Source of the DNA: JAUJNH01 sp038253125
Lineage (GTDB): Bacteria > Actinomycetota > Acidimicrobiia > Acidimicrobiales > JAUJNH01
DNA: 18,478 nt
Assembly: GCA_038253125.1 (NCBI GenBank)
Contig: JBBSHM010000045.1
Coordinates: forward strand, 1-18,478
Reading direction: 5' to 3'
Each line of letters opens with the position of its first letter. Position 1 is the first letter of the stretch. Below are positions 6,937 through 13,101 of this stretch, in pieces. The position numbers were made by a program, and so were the translations under genes. The notes under the pieces are model-generated. The model saw nothing but the letters and a program-made list of their open reading frames with translations. It made no database searches and was not told the DNA's origin.

Positions 6937-9834
6937 TCAGCTGCAGCCGCTGGTCGTGCCGCAGCCGGCGCAGACGTAGCAGGAGCCGGCCCGTTGCATG
7001 GTGGTGCCGCACTGGAAGCACATCGGGGCGTCGAGCTGCGGCTGGCGGGCGATGGTCGCCGGTCGGGGCTCTGCTCTGCCTCCGGAGCCGGCGGGCTCTG
7101 CTCTGCCTCCGGAGCCGGCGGGCTCTGCCTCCGGGGCCGTGGTCACCTGGGGGTCGGTGCTGGGCTGGTCGAGGCTGACCTGCTCCTCGACGCCGGGGAG
7201 GGTGGGCTGGGTGCGCTCGCCGGTGGTGAGGATGCCCAGCTCGGCCCGCTCGCCGAAGGGCAGGTAGTCGACGGCCAGGCGGCGGAAGATGTAGTCGACC
7301 AGCGACGAGGCCAGGCGCAGCTCGGGATCGTCGGTGAGGCCGGCCGGCTCGAACTTCATGTTCGAGTACTTCTTCACGTAGGTGGACAGCGGCACGCCGT
7401 GCTGGAGGCCGAGGCTGATCGAGATGGAGAAGGCGTCCATGATGCCGGCCAGGGTCGAGCCCTGCTTCGAAACCTTGATGAACACCTCGCCGGGGCGGCC
7501 GTCGTCGTACTCGCCCACGGTGACGTAGCCCTCGCAGTCGGCCACCCGGAAGGCAAAGGTGGTGGATCGGCGGCGCCGGGGCAGGCGCTCACGGATGGGC
7601 TGCTTCACCACGACGACCTGCTGCTGGCTGAGGGCACGCTCCAACTTGGCCACCTTGGTGGCCAGCTCGACGGCGTCGACCTGCTGGGTGACGGTGACGC
7701 CCTCCTCGGTGGTGACGACCACCTCGGTTACATCTCCGCCGCGGATCTCCTTCTTGGTGGTGGACAGCGGCTGGCCCACCTTGCAGTTGTCCCGGTAGAT
7801 GGCCACGGCCTTCACCCCGAGCTTCCAGGCATCGAGGTGCAGCTGCTCGACGTCGGCCACCGACGCCTCCTCGGGCATGTTGACCGTCTTGGAGATGGCC
7901 CCCGAGATGAAGGGCTGGACGGCCGCCATCATCCGCACGTGGCCGCTGTAGTGGATCGTGTTGTCGCCCATCGAGCAGGCGAACACCGGGAGGTGGGCGC
8001 CAGCCAGGTAGGGGGCGCCGACGATGGTCTTGTGCTCGTCGATGTAGGCCACGATGTCCGCGACCTGGGCGGCGTCGTAGCCCAGGCGGCGCAGGGCTCG
8101 GGGGATCGTCTGGTTGACGATCGACATGGTGCCGCCACCCACCAGCTTCTTGGTCTTCACCAGGCCGAGGTCGGGCTCGACACCGGTGGTGTCGCAGTCC
8201 ATCAGCAGGCCGATGGTGCCGGTGGGTGCGAGCACGCTGGCCTGGGCGTTGCGGACCCCGTAGGCCGCGCCCAGCTCGACCGCCTCGTCCCAGGCCTCCT
8301 GGGCGGCGGACAGCAGCGCTTCGGGCACCGCCTCCTCGTCGATCTTGGCCACCTCGGCCCGGTGCATGCCCAGCACCTTCAGCATGTGCTCGGAGTTCTT
8401 CTGGTAGCCCGGGAAGGGACCCATCCGATTGGCCGTGCGGGCACTGGTGGCGTAGGCCTGACCGGTCAGCAGGGCGGTGATGGCGGCGGCCCACGCCCGC
8501 CCCTGGTCGGAGTCGTAGGGCAGCCCCTCGGACATGAGGAGGGCGCCGAGGTTGGCGTAGCCGATGCCGAGCTGGCGGAACCGCCGGCTGTTCTCGGCGA
8601 TCTTCTCGGTCGGGTAGTCGGCGTTGCCGACGATGATCTCCTGGGCGGTAAACACGACCTCGACGGCCCGCCGGAAACCCTCGACGTCAAAGTCCAGGTC
8701 CTCCTCGACGAAGGTGAGCAGGTTCATGCTGGCCAGGTTGCAGGCTGAGTTGTCGACGTGCATGTACTCGCTGCACGGGTTCGAGCCGTTGATGCGGCCG
8801 TCCTCAGGCGCGGTGTGCCAGCGGTTGATGGTGGTGTCGAACTGAAGGCCCGGGTCGGCGCACGCCCAGGCGGCGGTGTTGATCTGGCGGTAGAGGTCAC
8901 GGGCCCGCAGGGTCTTGGTGACGGTGCCGTCGGTGACGGCCCGCAGGCGCCAGTCGGCGTCGGACTCGACGGCCTGCATGAACTCGTCGCTGACCCGCAC
9001 CGAGTTGTTGGCGTTCTGGTACTGGATGGAGATGGAGTCGCGGCCGTCGAGGTCCATGTCGAAGCCGGCGTCGCGCAGCACCCGGGCCTTTTCCTCCTCC
9101 CGGGCCTTGCACCAGATGAAGTCCTCGATGTCGGGATGGTCGACGTTGAGGATGACCATCTTGGCGGCCCGACGGGTCTTGCCCCCGCTCTTGATGGTGC
9201 CGGCCGAGGCGTCGGCCCCCCGCATGAAGCTGACCGGCCCCGACGCCGTGCCGCCGCCCTTCAGGTGCTCGACGCTGGAGCGGATCCGCGACAGGTTGAC
9301 CCCGGCGCCCGAGCCGCCCTTGAAGATGGTGCCCTCCTCGCGGTACCAGTCGAGGATGGAGTCCATCGAGTCCTCGACGGCCAGGATGAAGCAGGCGCTG
9401 CCCTGCTGCGGCACGCCGTTGACACCAATGTTGAACCAGACCGGGCTGTTGAAGGCCGCCTTTTGGTGGACGATCAGGTACTTGAGCTCGGCCCGGAAGG
9501 TCTCAGCCTCCTCCTCGTCCAGGAAGTAGCCGTCCTTCATCCCCCAGGCGGTGATGGTGTCGGTCACCCGGTCGGCCACCTGCTTCAGGCTCCACTCCCG
9601 CTCGGGGGTGCCGAGGGTGCCCCGGAAGTACTTCTGGGCCAGGATGTTGGTGGCGTTCAGCGACCAGGTGCTGGGCACCTCGACCCCCAGCTGCTCAAAG
9701 GCGACGGTTCCGTCCTTCCAGTTGGTGATCCGGGCCTCGCGCCGCTCCCAGGTGACGGTGTCGTAGGGGTGGACCTGGGCCTCGGTGAAGTGCCGGGTGA
9801 GGCCGAGGACGGTCGTCTCGGTAGCGATGGCCAC
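6937..9834 (-). CDS. nrdJ: Adenosylcobalamin-dependent (class II) ribonucleoside-diphosphate reductase
   Basis: The product is 965 residues. It reduces ribonucleotides to deoxyribonucleotides using adenosylcobalamin to generate the thiyl radical, so it needs no oxygen and no NrdB partner. Visible landmarks are PQQGSACFILAVEDSMDSIL with the redox cysteine C148, GGSGAGVNLSRIRS (about 173-186), the catalytic NPCSE (N352, C354, E356), the second redox cysteine C365 (SACNLASMNL) and APTGTIGLLMDCDTTGVEPD (about 536-555). The C-terminus ends in a cysteine-rich, zinc-ribbon-like tail (CFQCGTTM ... CYVCAGCGTTSGC) that relays electrons. No ATP-cone is seen at the N-terminus. The GTG at 9834 is chosen because the family sequence starts there and GGAGG lies 9 bases upstream; the longer open frame to 9918 is cysteine-rich and not family-like. 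A linker before the tail carries a 27-base tandem repeat. Confidence 0.96.
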   Translation of the reverse strand: MAIATETTVLGLTRHFTEAQVHPYDTVTWERREARITNWKDGTVAFEQLGVEVPSTWSLNATNILAQKYFRGTLGTPEREWSLKQVADRVTDTITAWGMKDGYFLDEEEAETFRAELKYLIVHQKAAFNSPVWFNIGVNGVPQQGSACFILAVEDSMDSILDWYREEGTIFKGGSGAGVNLSRIRSSVEHLKGGGTASGPVSFMRGADASAGTIKSGGKTRRAAKMVILNVDHPDIEDFIWCKAREEEKARVLRDAGFDMDLDGRDSISIQYQNANNSVRVSDEFMQAVESDADWRLRAVTDGTVTKTLRARDLYRQINTAAWACADPGLQFDTTINRWHTAPEDGRINGSNPCSEYMHVDNSACNLASMNLLTFVEEDLDFDVEGFRRAVEVVFTAQEIIVGNADYPTEKIAENSRRFRQLGIGYANLGALLMSEGLPYDSDQGRAWAAAITALLTGQAYATSARTANRMGPFPGYQKNSEHMLKVLGMHRAEVAKIDEEAVPEALLSAAQEAWDEAVELGAAYGVRNAQASVLAPTGTIGLLMDCDTTGVEPDLGLVKTKKLVGGGTMSIVNQTIPRALRRLGYDAAQVADIVAYIDEHKTIVGAPYLAGAHLPVFACSMGDNTIHYSGHVRMMAAVQPFISGAISKTVNMPEEASVADVEQLHLDAWKLGVKAVAIYRDNCKVGQPLSTTKKEIRGGDVTEVVVTTEEGVTVTQQVDAVELATKVAKLERALSQQQVVVVKQPIRERLPRRRRSTTFAFRVADCEGYVTVGEYDDGRPGEVFIKVSKQGSTLAGIMDAFSISISLGLQHGVPLSTYVKKYSNMKFEPAGLTDDPELRLASSLVDYIFRRLAVDYLPFGERAELGILTTGERTQPTLPGVEEQVSLDQPSTDPQVTTAPEAEPAGSGGRAEPAGSGGRAEPRPATIARQPQLDAPMCFQCGTTMQRAGSCYVCAGCGTTSGCS
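7066..7119. repeat. 27-bp tandem repeat inside nrdJ
   Basis: Two exact 27-base copies (7066-7092 and 7093-7119), starting GGGCTCTGCTCTGCCTCC, are followed by a shorter partial copy. They encode AEPAGSGGR-type repeats in the flexible linker before the zinc-ribbon tail and keep frame. Confidence 0.88.
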
Positions 9835-9843
9835 GGTTGGGAA

Positions 9844-9848
9844 CCTCC
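9844..9848 (-). promoter_or_regulatory. nrdJ Shine-Dalgarno site
   Basis: GGAGG on the minus strand lies 9 bases before the GTG at 9834. It is preceded by CCTC, so a small 4-bp stem with a 3-base loop could partly mask it. Confidence 0.5.
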
Positions 9849-9958
9849 AGGAGGGAAAGTTGGACGCGTCTGAGCAGGGCAGCCACAGGCGGCAGCGACA
9901 GATGGCCCGGTGCGGCACGCCCAGCCTGGGCGCCTCCGCAGGGGGCGTTAGACCTCTG

Positions 9959-9987
9959 ATCCTAAATCACATGGGTGTGATCCACAA
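9959..9987 (-). promoter_or_regulatory. nrdJ promoter with a palindromic operator in the spacer
   Basis: On the minus strand, TTGTGG (9982-9987) and TAGGAT (9959-9964) are separated by exactly 17 bases. The spacer is filled by the 16-base inverted repeat ATCACACCCATGTGAT (9966-9981; arms ATCACA/TGTGAT). A repressor there would block RNA polymerase. Transcription from here would give a leader of roughly 115-120 bases before the GTG. The repeat does not match the NrdR box consensus as I know it. Confidence 0.45.
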
Positions 9988-10038
9988 GAGGGATCTCCTG
10001 TGGAAATCCGGGGGACGACGGGGCCGTCCTGTGGACCA
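9978..10038. promoter_or_regulatory. Cluster of DnaA-box-like words upstream of nrdJ
   Basis: TGATCCACA (9978-9986, plus), ATTTCCACA (9999-10007, minus) and TGGTCCACA (10030-10038, minus) each differ from TTATCCACA or TTGTCCACA by one or two bases. The first two also form an imperfect hairpin (9981-9990 with 9995-10004, one mismatch). They lie between nrdJ and the divergent antitoxin gene. The 261-base gap 9835-10095 holds no other feature that I see. Confidence 0.3.
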
Positions 10039-10083
10039 TCGGACGGCCCTCTGGGGTCTGGGGCTGATGTCATCACTTCCTGA

Positions 10084-10094
10084 TAGCATCGATG
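10084..10094 (+). promoter_or_regulatory. -10 and overlapping palindrome of the CcdA-like/MazF operon
   Basis: TAGCAT (10084-10089) ends 6 bases before the ATG, fitting a leaderless transcript. CATCGATG (10087-10094) is a perfect palindrome over the predicted start site and a plausible autoregulatory operator. Confidence 0.45.
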
Positions 10095-10095
10095 T

Positions 10096-10305
10096 ATGGC
10101 GCCCACCCGCACCACGTTCACGCTGGATGACGACCTTGCGGCGCAGGCCCGCCAGCTCGGGATCAACATCTCCTCGGCCGCTCGAATGGGGGTGGCGGCC
10201 GCCGTGCAGGCGGCGCTGGCGCAGTCGGACCGGGCCGCCTACGAACGACATCCAGAGCGGGCAGACCCGTTCTGGACCGAGGCTGAGGCGTGGGCTCAGC
10301 AGTGA
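10096..10305 (+). CDS. CcdA-like antitoxin paired with a MazF-type toxin
   Basis: The product is 69 residues. The first part (RTTFTLDDDLAAQARQLGIN, then ISSAARMGVAAAVQAAL) is a short ribbon-helix-helix-like DNA-binding segment. The C-terminal tail (AYERHPERADPFWTEAEAWA) is rich in aromatic and acidic residues, as in antitoxin tails that bind CcdB/MazF-fold toxins. The ATG follows a TAGCAT -10 by 6 bases and the stop overlaps the toxin start as GTGA. Expected role: neutralise the toxin and repress its own promoter. The operon is divergent from nrdJ. Confidence 0.8.
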   Translation: MAPTRTTFTLDDDLAAQARQLGINISSAARMGVAAAVQAALAQSDRAAYERHPERADPFWTEAEAWAQQ

Positions 10306-10610
10306 TCCGCGGCGAGATCTGGATCGCCCAGGTCGGTGGCAGGAGGCGGCCGGTCCTGGTGGTGACCCGGTCCGAGGTGCTCGACGTGCGGGACCTCGTG
10401 ACGGTGGCCGAGGTGACCACCTCGATCCGTGGCCACGCCGCCGAGGTCAGCCTCGACCACGACGAAGTCGGGCTGGATCACCCGTCGGTCGTCAACTGTG
10501 ACGGCCTTCACACCATCGCCCAGTCGTCGCTGACCAGCCGTGCAGGAGGGGTCGGGGCCGACACGATGCGCGAGGTCTGCTCAGCAGTCAGCTACGCCCT
10601 CGGCTGCTGA
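10302..10610 (+). CDS. mazF: MazF/PemK-type endoribonuclease toxin
   Basis: The product is 102 residues from the GTG at 10302, which overlaps the antitoxin TGA as GTGA; a GTG at 10290 would add four residues inside the antitoxin gene. Family marks are RGEIWIAQVGGRRRPVLVVT at the N-terminus (the RGEIW ... RPVLVV strand pattern), the central SVVNCDGLHTIAQSSLTSRA and a final helix MREVCSAVSYAL. MazF proteins cut single-stranded RNA at short sequence motifs. The sequence preference cannot be read from this. The gene ends 29 bases before sua5, on the same strand, so read-through is possible. Confidence 0.88.
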   Translation: MIRGEIWIAQVGGRRRPVLVVTRSEVLDVRDLVTVAEVTTSIRGHAAEVSLDHDEVGLDHPSVVNCDGLHTIAQSSLTSRAGGVGADTMREVCSAVSYALGC

Positions 10611-10639
10611 GCCGGAACGGGACGTGACAGCCTGAGGCC

Positions 10640-11608
10640 ATGGACGGCCGCACCCACGTCCTCGACGCCGTCGCCGTCCTCGCCCGGGGGGGCCTGGTCG
10701 CCTTCCCAACCGAGACGGTGTACGGGCTCGGCGCCGACGCCGCCAACGCCGAGGCCGTCGCCCGGGTCTTCCAGGTGAAGGGGCGACCGACCGACCACCC
10801 TCTCATCGTCCACGTCGCCGGCACCGAGGACCTGGCCCGCTTCGCCCGGACCGTCCCGGCGTGCGCCCTGCGGCTGGCCGAGGCCTTGTGGCCCGGCCCG
10901 CTGACCCTGGTGGTGGAGCGGGCCGACCACGTGCCGGCGGCGGTAGCCGGGGGCGGGGCGACCCTGGCCCTGCGGTCGCCGGCCCACCCGCTGGCCCAGC
11001 AGCTGCTGCAGGCCTTCGGCGGGGGCATCGCCGGGCCGTCGGCCAACCGCTTCGGGCGGGTCTCGCCGACGACAGCGGCGGACGTGAGGTCGGATCTGGG
11101 TGACGAGGTGGACCTCATCCTCGACGGAGGGCCGTGCCGGGTGGGCGTCGAGTCGACCATCGTCGACTGCACCGGGGATCAGGTCGTTCTCCTGCGGCCG
11201 GGCGGAGTGCCCGTCGAGGTCCTCGAGGGCGTCCTCGGGGCGCCGGTCGCCCGTCAGCCCGGGCCGGGCGCCCCGGCCGCCCCCGGGATGCTCGCCTCGC
11301 ACTACGCCCCCCGGGCCCGGGTGATCCTGGCCGCCACCGTCGAGGAGGCCGTGGCCCGGGCAGCGGCGGCGGCGGCGGCGGACCGGGTCGGCGTGCTGCT
11401 GCCGCAGGCCGCCCCGGTGCCGGCTGGAGTCGAGCTGCTGGTGGCCGACGAGGATCCGGCGGCTTACGCGCGGGTGCTGTACGCCAGCCTCCGCCGAGCT
11501 GACCAGCTGAGCCTGGACGTCCTGATCGCCGTGCCACCGCCCGAGGAGGGCATCGGTGCCGCCGTCGCCGACCGCCTGCGTCGGGCCGCCAACGCCACAG
11601 AGAGCTGA
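10640..11608 (+). CDS. sua5: L-threonylcarbamoyladenylate synthase (Sua5/YciO/YrdC family)
   Basis: The product is 322 residues: the YrdC/TsaC catalytic domain (about 8-190) plus the C-terminal Sua5 domain. It makes threonylcarbamoyl-AMP from threonine, bicarbonate and ATP, the first step of t6A modification at tRNA position 37. The K-R-S-N signature is visible as FQVKGRPTDHPL (K47, R49) and GPSANRFG (S134, N136). FPTETVYGLGADA and GVESTIVDC, with LLRPGGV, are further family motifs. The linker to the Sua5 domain contains APGMLASHYAPRA, the usual H-Y-A-P motif. The ATG at 10640 has no strong Shine-Dalgarno sequence. The gene is preceded closely by the MazF module, which seems inserted rather than functionally linked. 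Confidence 0.95.
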   Translation: MDGRTHVLDAVAVLARGGLVAFPTETVYGLGADAANAEAVARVFQVKGRPTDHPLIVHVAGTEDLARFARTVPACALRLAEALWPGPLTLVVERADHVPAAVAGGGATLALRSPAHPLAQQLLQAFGGGIAGPSANRFGRVSPTTAADVRSDLGDEVDLILDGGPCRVGVESTIVDCTGDQVVLLRPGGVPVEVLEGVLGAPVARQPGPGAPAAPGMLASHYAPRARVILAATVEEAVARAAAAAAADRVGVLLPQAAPVPAGVELLVADEDPAAYARVLYASLRRADQLSLDVLIAVPPPEEGIGAAVADRLRRAANATES

Positions 11609-11657
11609 AGCCCCCAACACCACCGCCACTCGATCACGACGTGCGGCCGACGCCCGG

Positions 11658-11671
11658 CTCGGGGCCCCGAG
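11658..11671. repeat. Perfect 14-bp palindrome between sua5 and the MarR gene
   Basis: CTCGGGGCCCCGAG lies in the 84-base gap between two converging genes. It may act in termination, but there is no loop and no T-tract. Confidence 0.3.
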
Positions 11672-11692
11672 GGGCAACCTCAACGAGACAGG

Positions 11693-12190
11693 TCAAGCGG
11701 TCGGCGACGGCGGCTGCTCGGATGGGAGCTGCTCGAATGGGAGCTGCTCGGGTGGCGCCGCGAGCTGCTCCAGGAGCCCGACCAGCTGCGGCAGGCGGGC
11801 CCGGTCCTGCTCGGCCAGGGCGTGGAGGCGCTCGAACAGAAAGGCGTTGCGCTCGGCCCTGACCACCTGGAGGGCGTCGCGGCCGACGGCGGTGGTGGTG
11901 ATCAGGGCGGCGCGGGCGTCGTCGGGGTCAGCCTGGCGTTCGATCAGGCCGACATCGACGAGTACGGCGACGATCCGGGTGAGGGTCGGGGGGGCGACGG
12001 CTTCGCGGGCGGCCAGCTCGGCCAGGCGGACAGGCTGGAGCAGTTCCACCGAGATGAGGCACGACAGCTGGGAAGGGGTGAGGCCGCCCATGGTCCGCTG
12101 CCGGAGCTGGCGGGCCAGGCGGGCGATGGCCACCCTCAGCCGGGCGGCCTGCTCGGCCTCGTCCGAGGTCTGCCGATCGGCCACAGTCAC
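11693..12190 (-). CDS. MarR-family transcriptional regulator
   Basis: The product is 165 residues, with the winged-helix core of MarR proteins. Recognition-helix region: RLAELAAREAVAPPTLTRIV. Wing: GLIERQADPDDARAALITTT, with the usual 'R..dp.D.R...v.lT..G' form. The flanking helices form the dimer interface. MarR proteins bind DNA as dimers and are released by small phenolic or drug-like ligands. The GTG at 12190 is taken as start, with another GTG at 12184. The C-terminal tail holds a 15-base tandem repeat giving EQLP(F/S). No target gene is adjacent in divergent orientation. The 190 bases upstream (12191-12380) hold no clear feature. Confidence 0.9.
   Translation of the reverse strand: MTVADRQTSDEAEQAARLRVAIARLARQLRQRTMGGLTPSQLSCLISVELLQPVRLAELAAREAVAPPTLTRIVAVLVDVGLIERQADPDDARAALITTTAVGRDALQVVRAERNAFLFERLHALAEQDRARLPQLVGLLEQLAAPPEQLPFEQLPSEQPPSPTA
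11713..11757. repeat. 15-bp tandem repeat in the MarR C-terminus
   Basis: GCTGCTCGGATGGGA, GCTGCTCGAATGGGA and a diverged third copy run head to tail and encode repeated EQLP/EQ units at the protein end, keeping frame. Confidence 0.8.
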
Positions 12191-12380
12191 GCAGTCTGGC
12201 CGCTGCCGACCGGAGCGGCCACCACTCGTGGGTCAAGGCTCGGGCCGCAGCTCGGGCCGCATGAGCGGATCGTCCTGCTCAGGCCGTGGCCGACTCCGCC
12301 CACCGCCTGCGATCTCAAAGCTGCGGCTGGCGATGACACCGCCAACCGGACGCCGAAACGGTGTACGCGCCAGGTCGGGA

Positions 12381-13067
12381 TCAGGCCCGAGGGGTGGCCA
12401 GGGGTCTGTTCGACGGACAGGCGCCGGACGTCAACTCTATCCAGCGGTGGTCGGCGATGCGGGCCACCGCGGCCAGCTGGCGGCGCTCGCGGGCCCGGAA
12501 GGGGCGCCCCCGCCGCCCGAGGACCAGGGCGAGGTCGGCGCGAGGCAGGGGGGCCCAGGCCACGTCGTCCGGCCCGCACTCGGCGGCGGCGACGAGGGTG
12601 GAGGTGCGGCTGCCGGCCACAAAGGCCAGCAGCCACGGGGTCGGCGGCGCGGCTCCCACCGCGGCGAGGCACGTGCCGGCCTCGCCGTCCAGCACCGCAG
12701 CCCACTCGGCCTCGCCGTCGTGGCCGGCCCGGGCGGTCAGTGCGGCCAGGAGCTCGTCGACGTCCTCCTTCTCACACAGGAGGGCGGCGGTCTCCAGGGC
12801 GTCGAGGCGGGGGTCGACGACGGTGGTCGGAGCCGGCCGCACGTCCTCGACGTCGACCCCGTCGACCTGGCCCACCTCCCTGATGAGCAGGGGCACCAGG
12901 TCAACCTCCGGCAGGTCGACCACCAGCTCGTCGATGGCCCGGCCGGCACCGCGCTCCAGGATGTCGATGCCGATCAAGTCGCCTCGCACGGCGCCGATGC
13001 GGCTGGCCACCGCCCCCAGCGCACCGGGCCGGTCCGGCACCCATACGCGCAGCAGGAACACCGGCAT
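12381..13067 (-). CDS. ACT domain-containing protein
   Basis: The product is 228 residues. The N-terminal 75 residues form an ACT domain (MPVFLLRVWVPDRPGALGAV, then GDLIGIDILE and AIDELVVDLPEVD), a fold that binds amino acids and regulates metabolic enzymes. The rest (about 80-225) has a GAF-like alternation with WAAVLDGEAG, WLLAFVAGSRTS, DLALVLGRRGRPFRARERRQ and LAAVARIADHRW; the call for this half is weaker. The ATG at 13067 follows a TAGCGT hexamer (13074-13079) by 6 bases, so the gene may have its own leaderless promoter. It also lies 34 bases after the phosphatase gene on the same strand and may be read from it. Confidence 0.8.
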   Translation of the reverse strand: MPVFLLRVWVPDRPGALGAVASRIGAVRGDLIGIDILERGAGRAIDELVVDLPEVDLVPLLIREVGQVDGVDVEDVRPAPTTVVDPRLDALETAALLCEKEDVDELLAALTARAGHDGEAEWAAVLDGEAGTCLAAVGAAPPTPWLLAFVAGSRTSTLVAAAECGPDDVAWAPLPRADLALVLGRRGRPFRARERRQLAAVARIADHRWIELTSGACPSNRPLATPRA

Positions 13068-13073
13068 GCCAGC

Positions 13074-13079
13074 ACGCTA
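13074..13079 (-). promoter_or_regulatory. -10-like hexamer before the ACT-domain gene
   Basis: TAGCGT (minus strand) ends 6 bases before the ATG. It is a TANNNT form without a clear -35. Confidence 0.3.
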
Positions 13080-13101
13080 AACGCTGTTCGTGTCCGACGT
13101 G

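Noticed and set aside
7066..7119. CRISPR-like repeats
   Set aside because: They are head-to-tail coding repeats without spacers.
6994..8748. A 584-codon open frame on the plus strand opposite nrdJ
   Set aside because: It is antisense to unmistakable NrdJ motifs and its translation is low-complexity.
9835..9952. Cobalamin riboswitch in the nrdJ leader
   Set aside because: The predicted leader is about 115-120 bases, and I could not find the conserved GCCACTG-type box or the expected fold.
9966..9981. NrdR box upstream of nrdJ
   Set aside because: The repeat has a GC-containing centre and does not align with the AT-rich 16-base NrdR consensus; kept as an unassigned operator.
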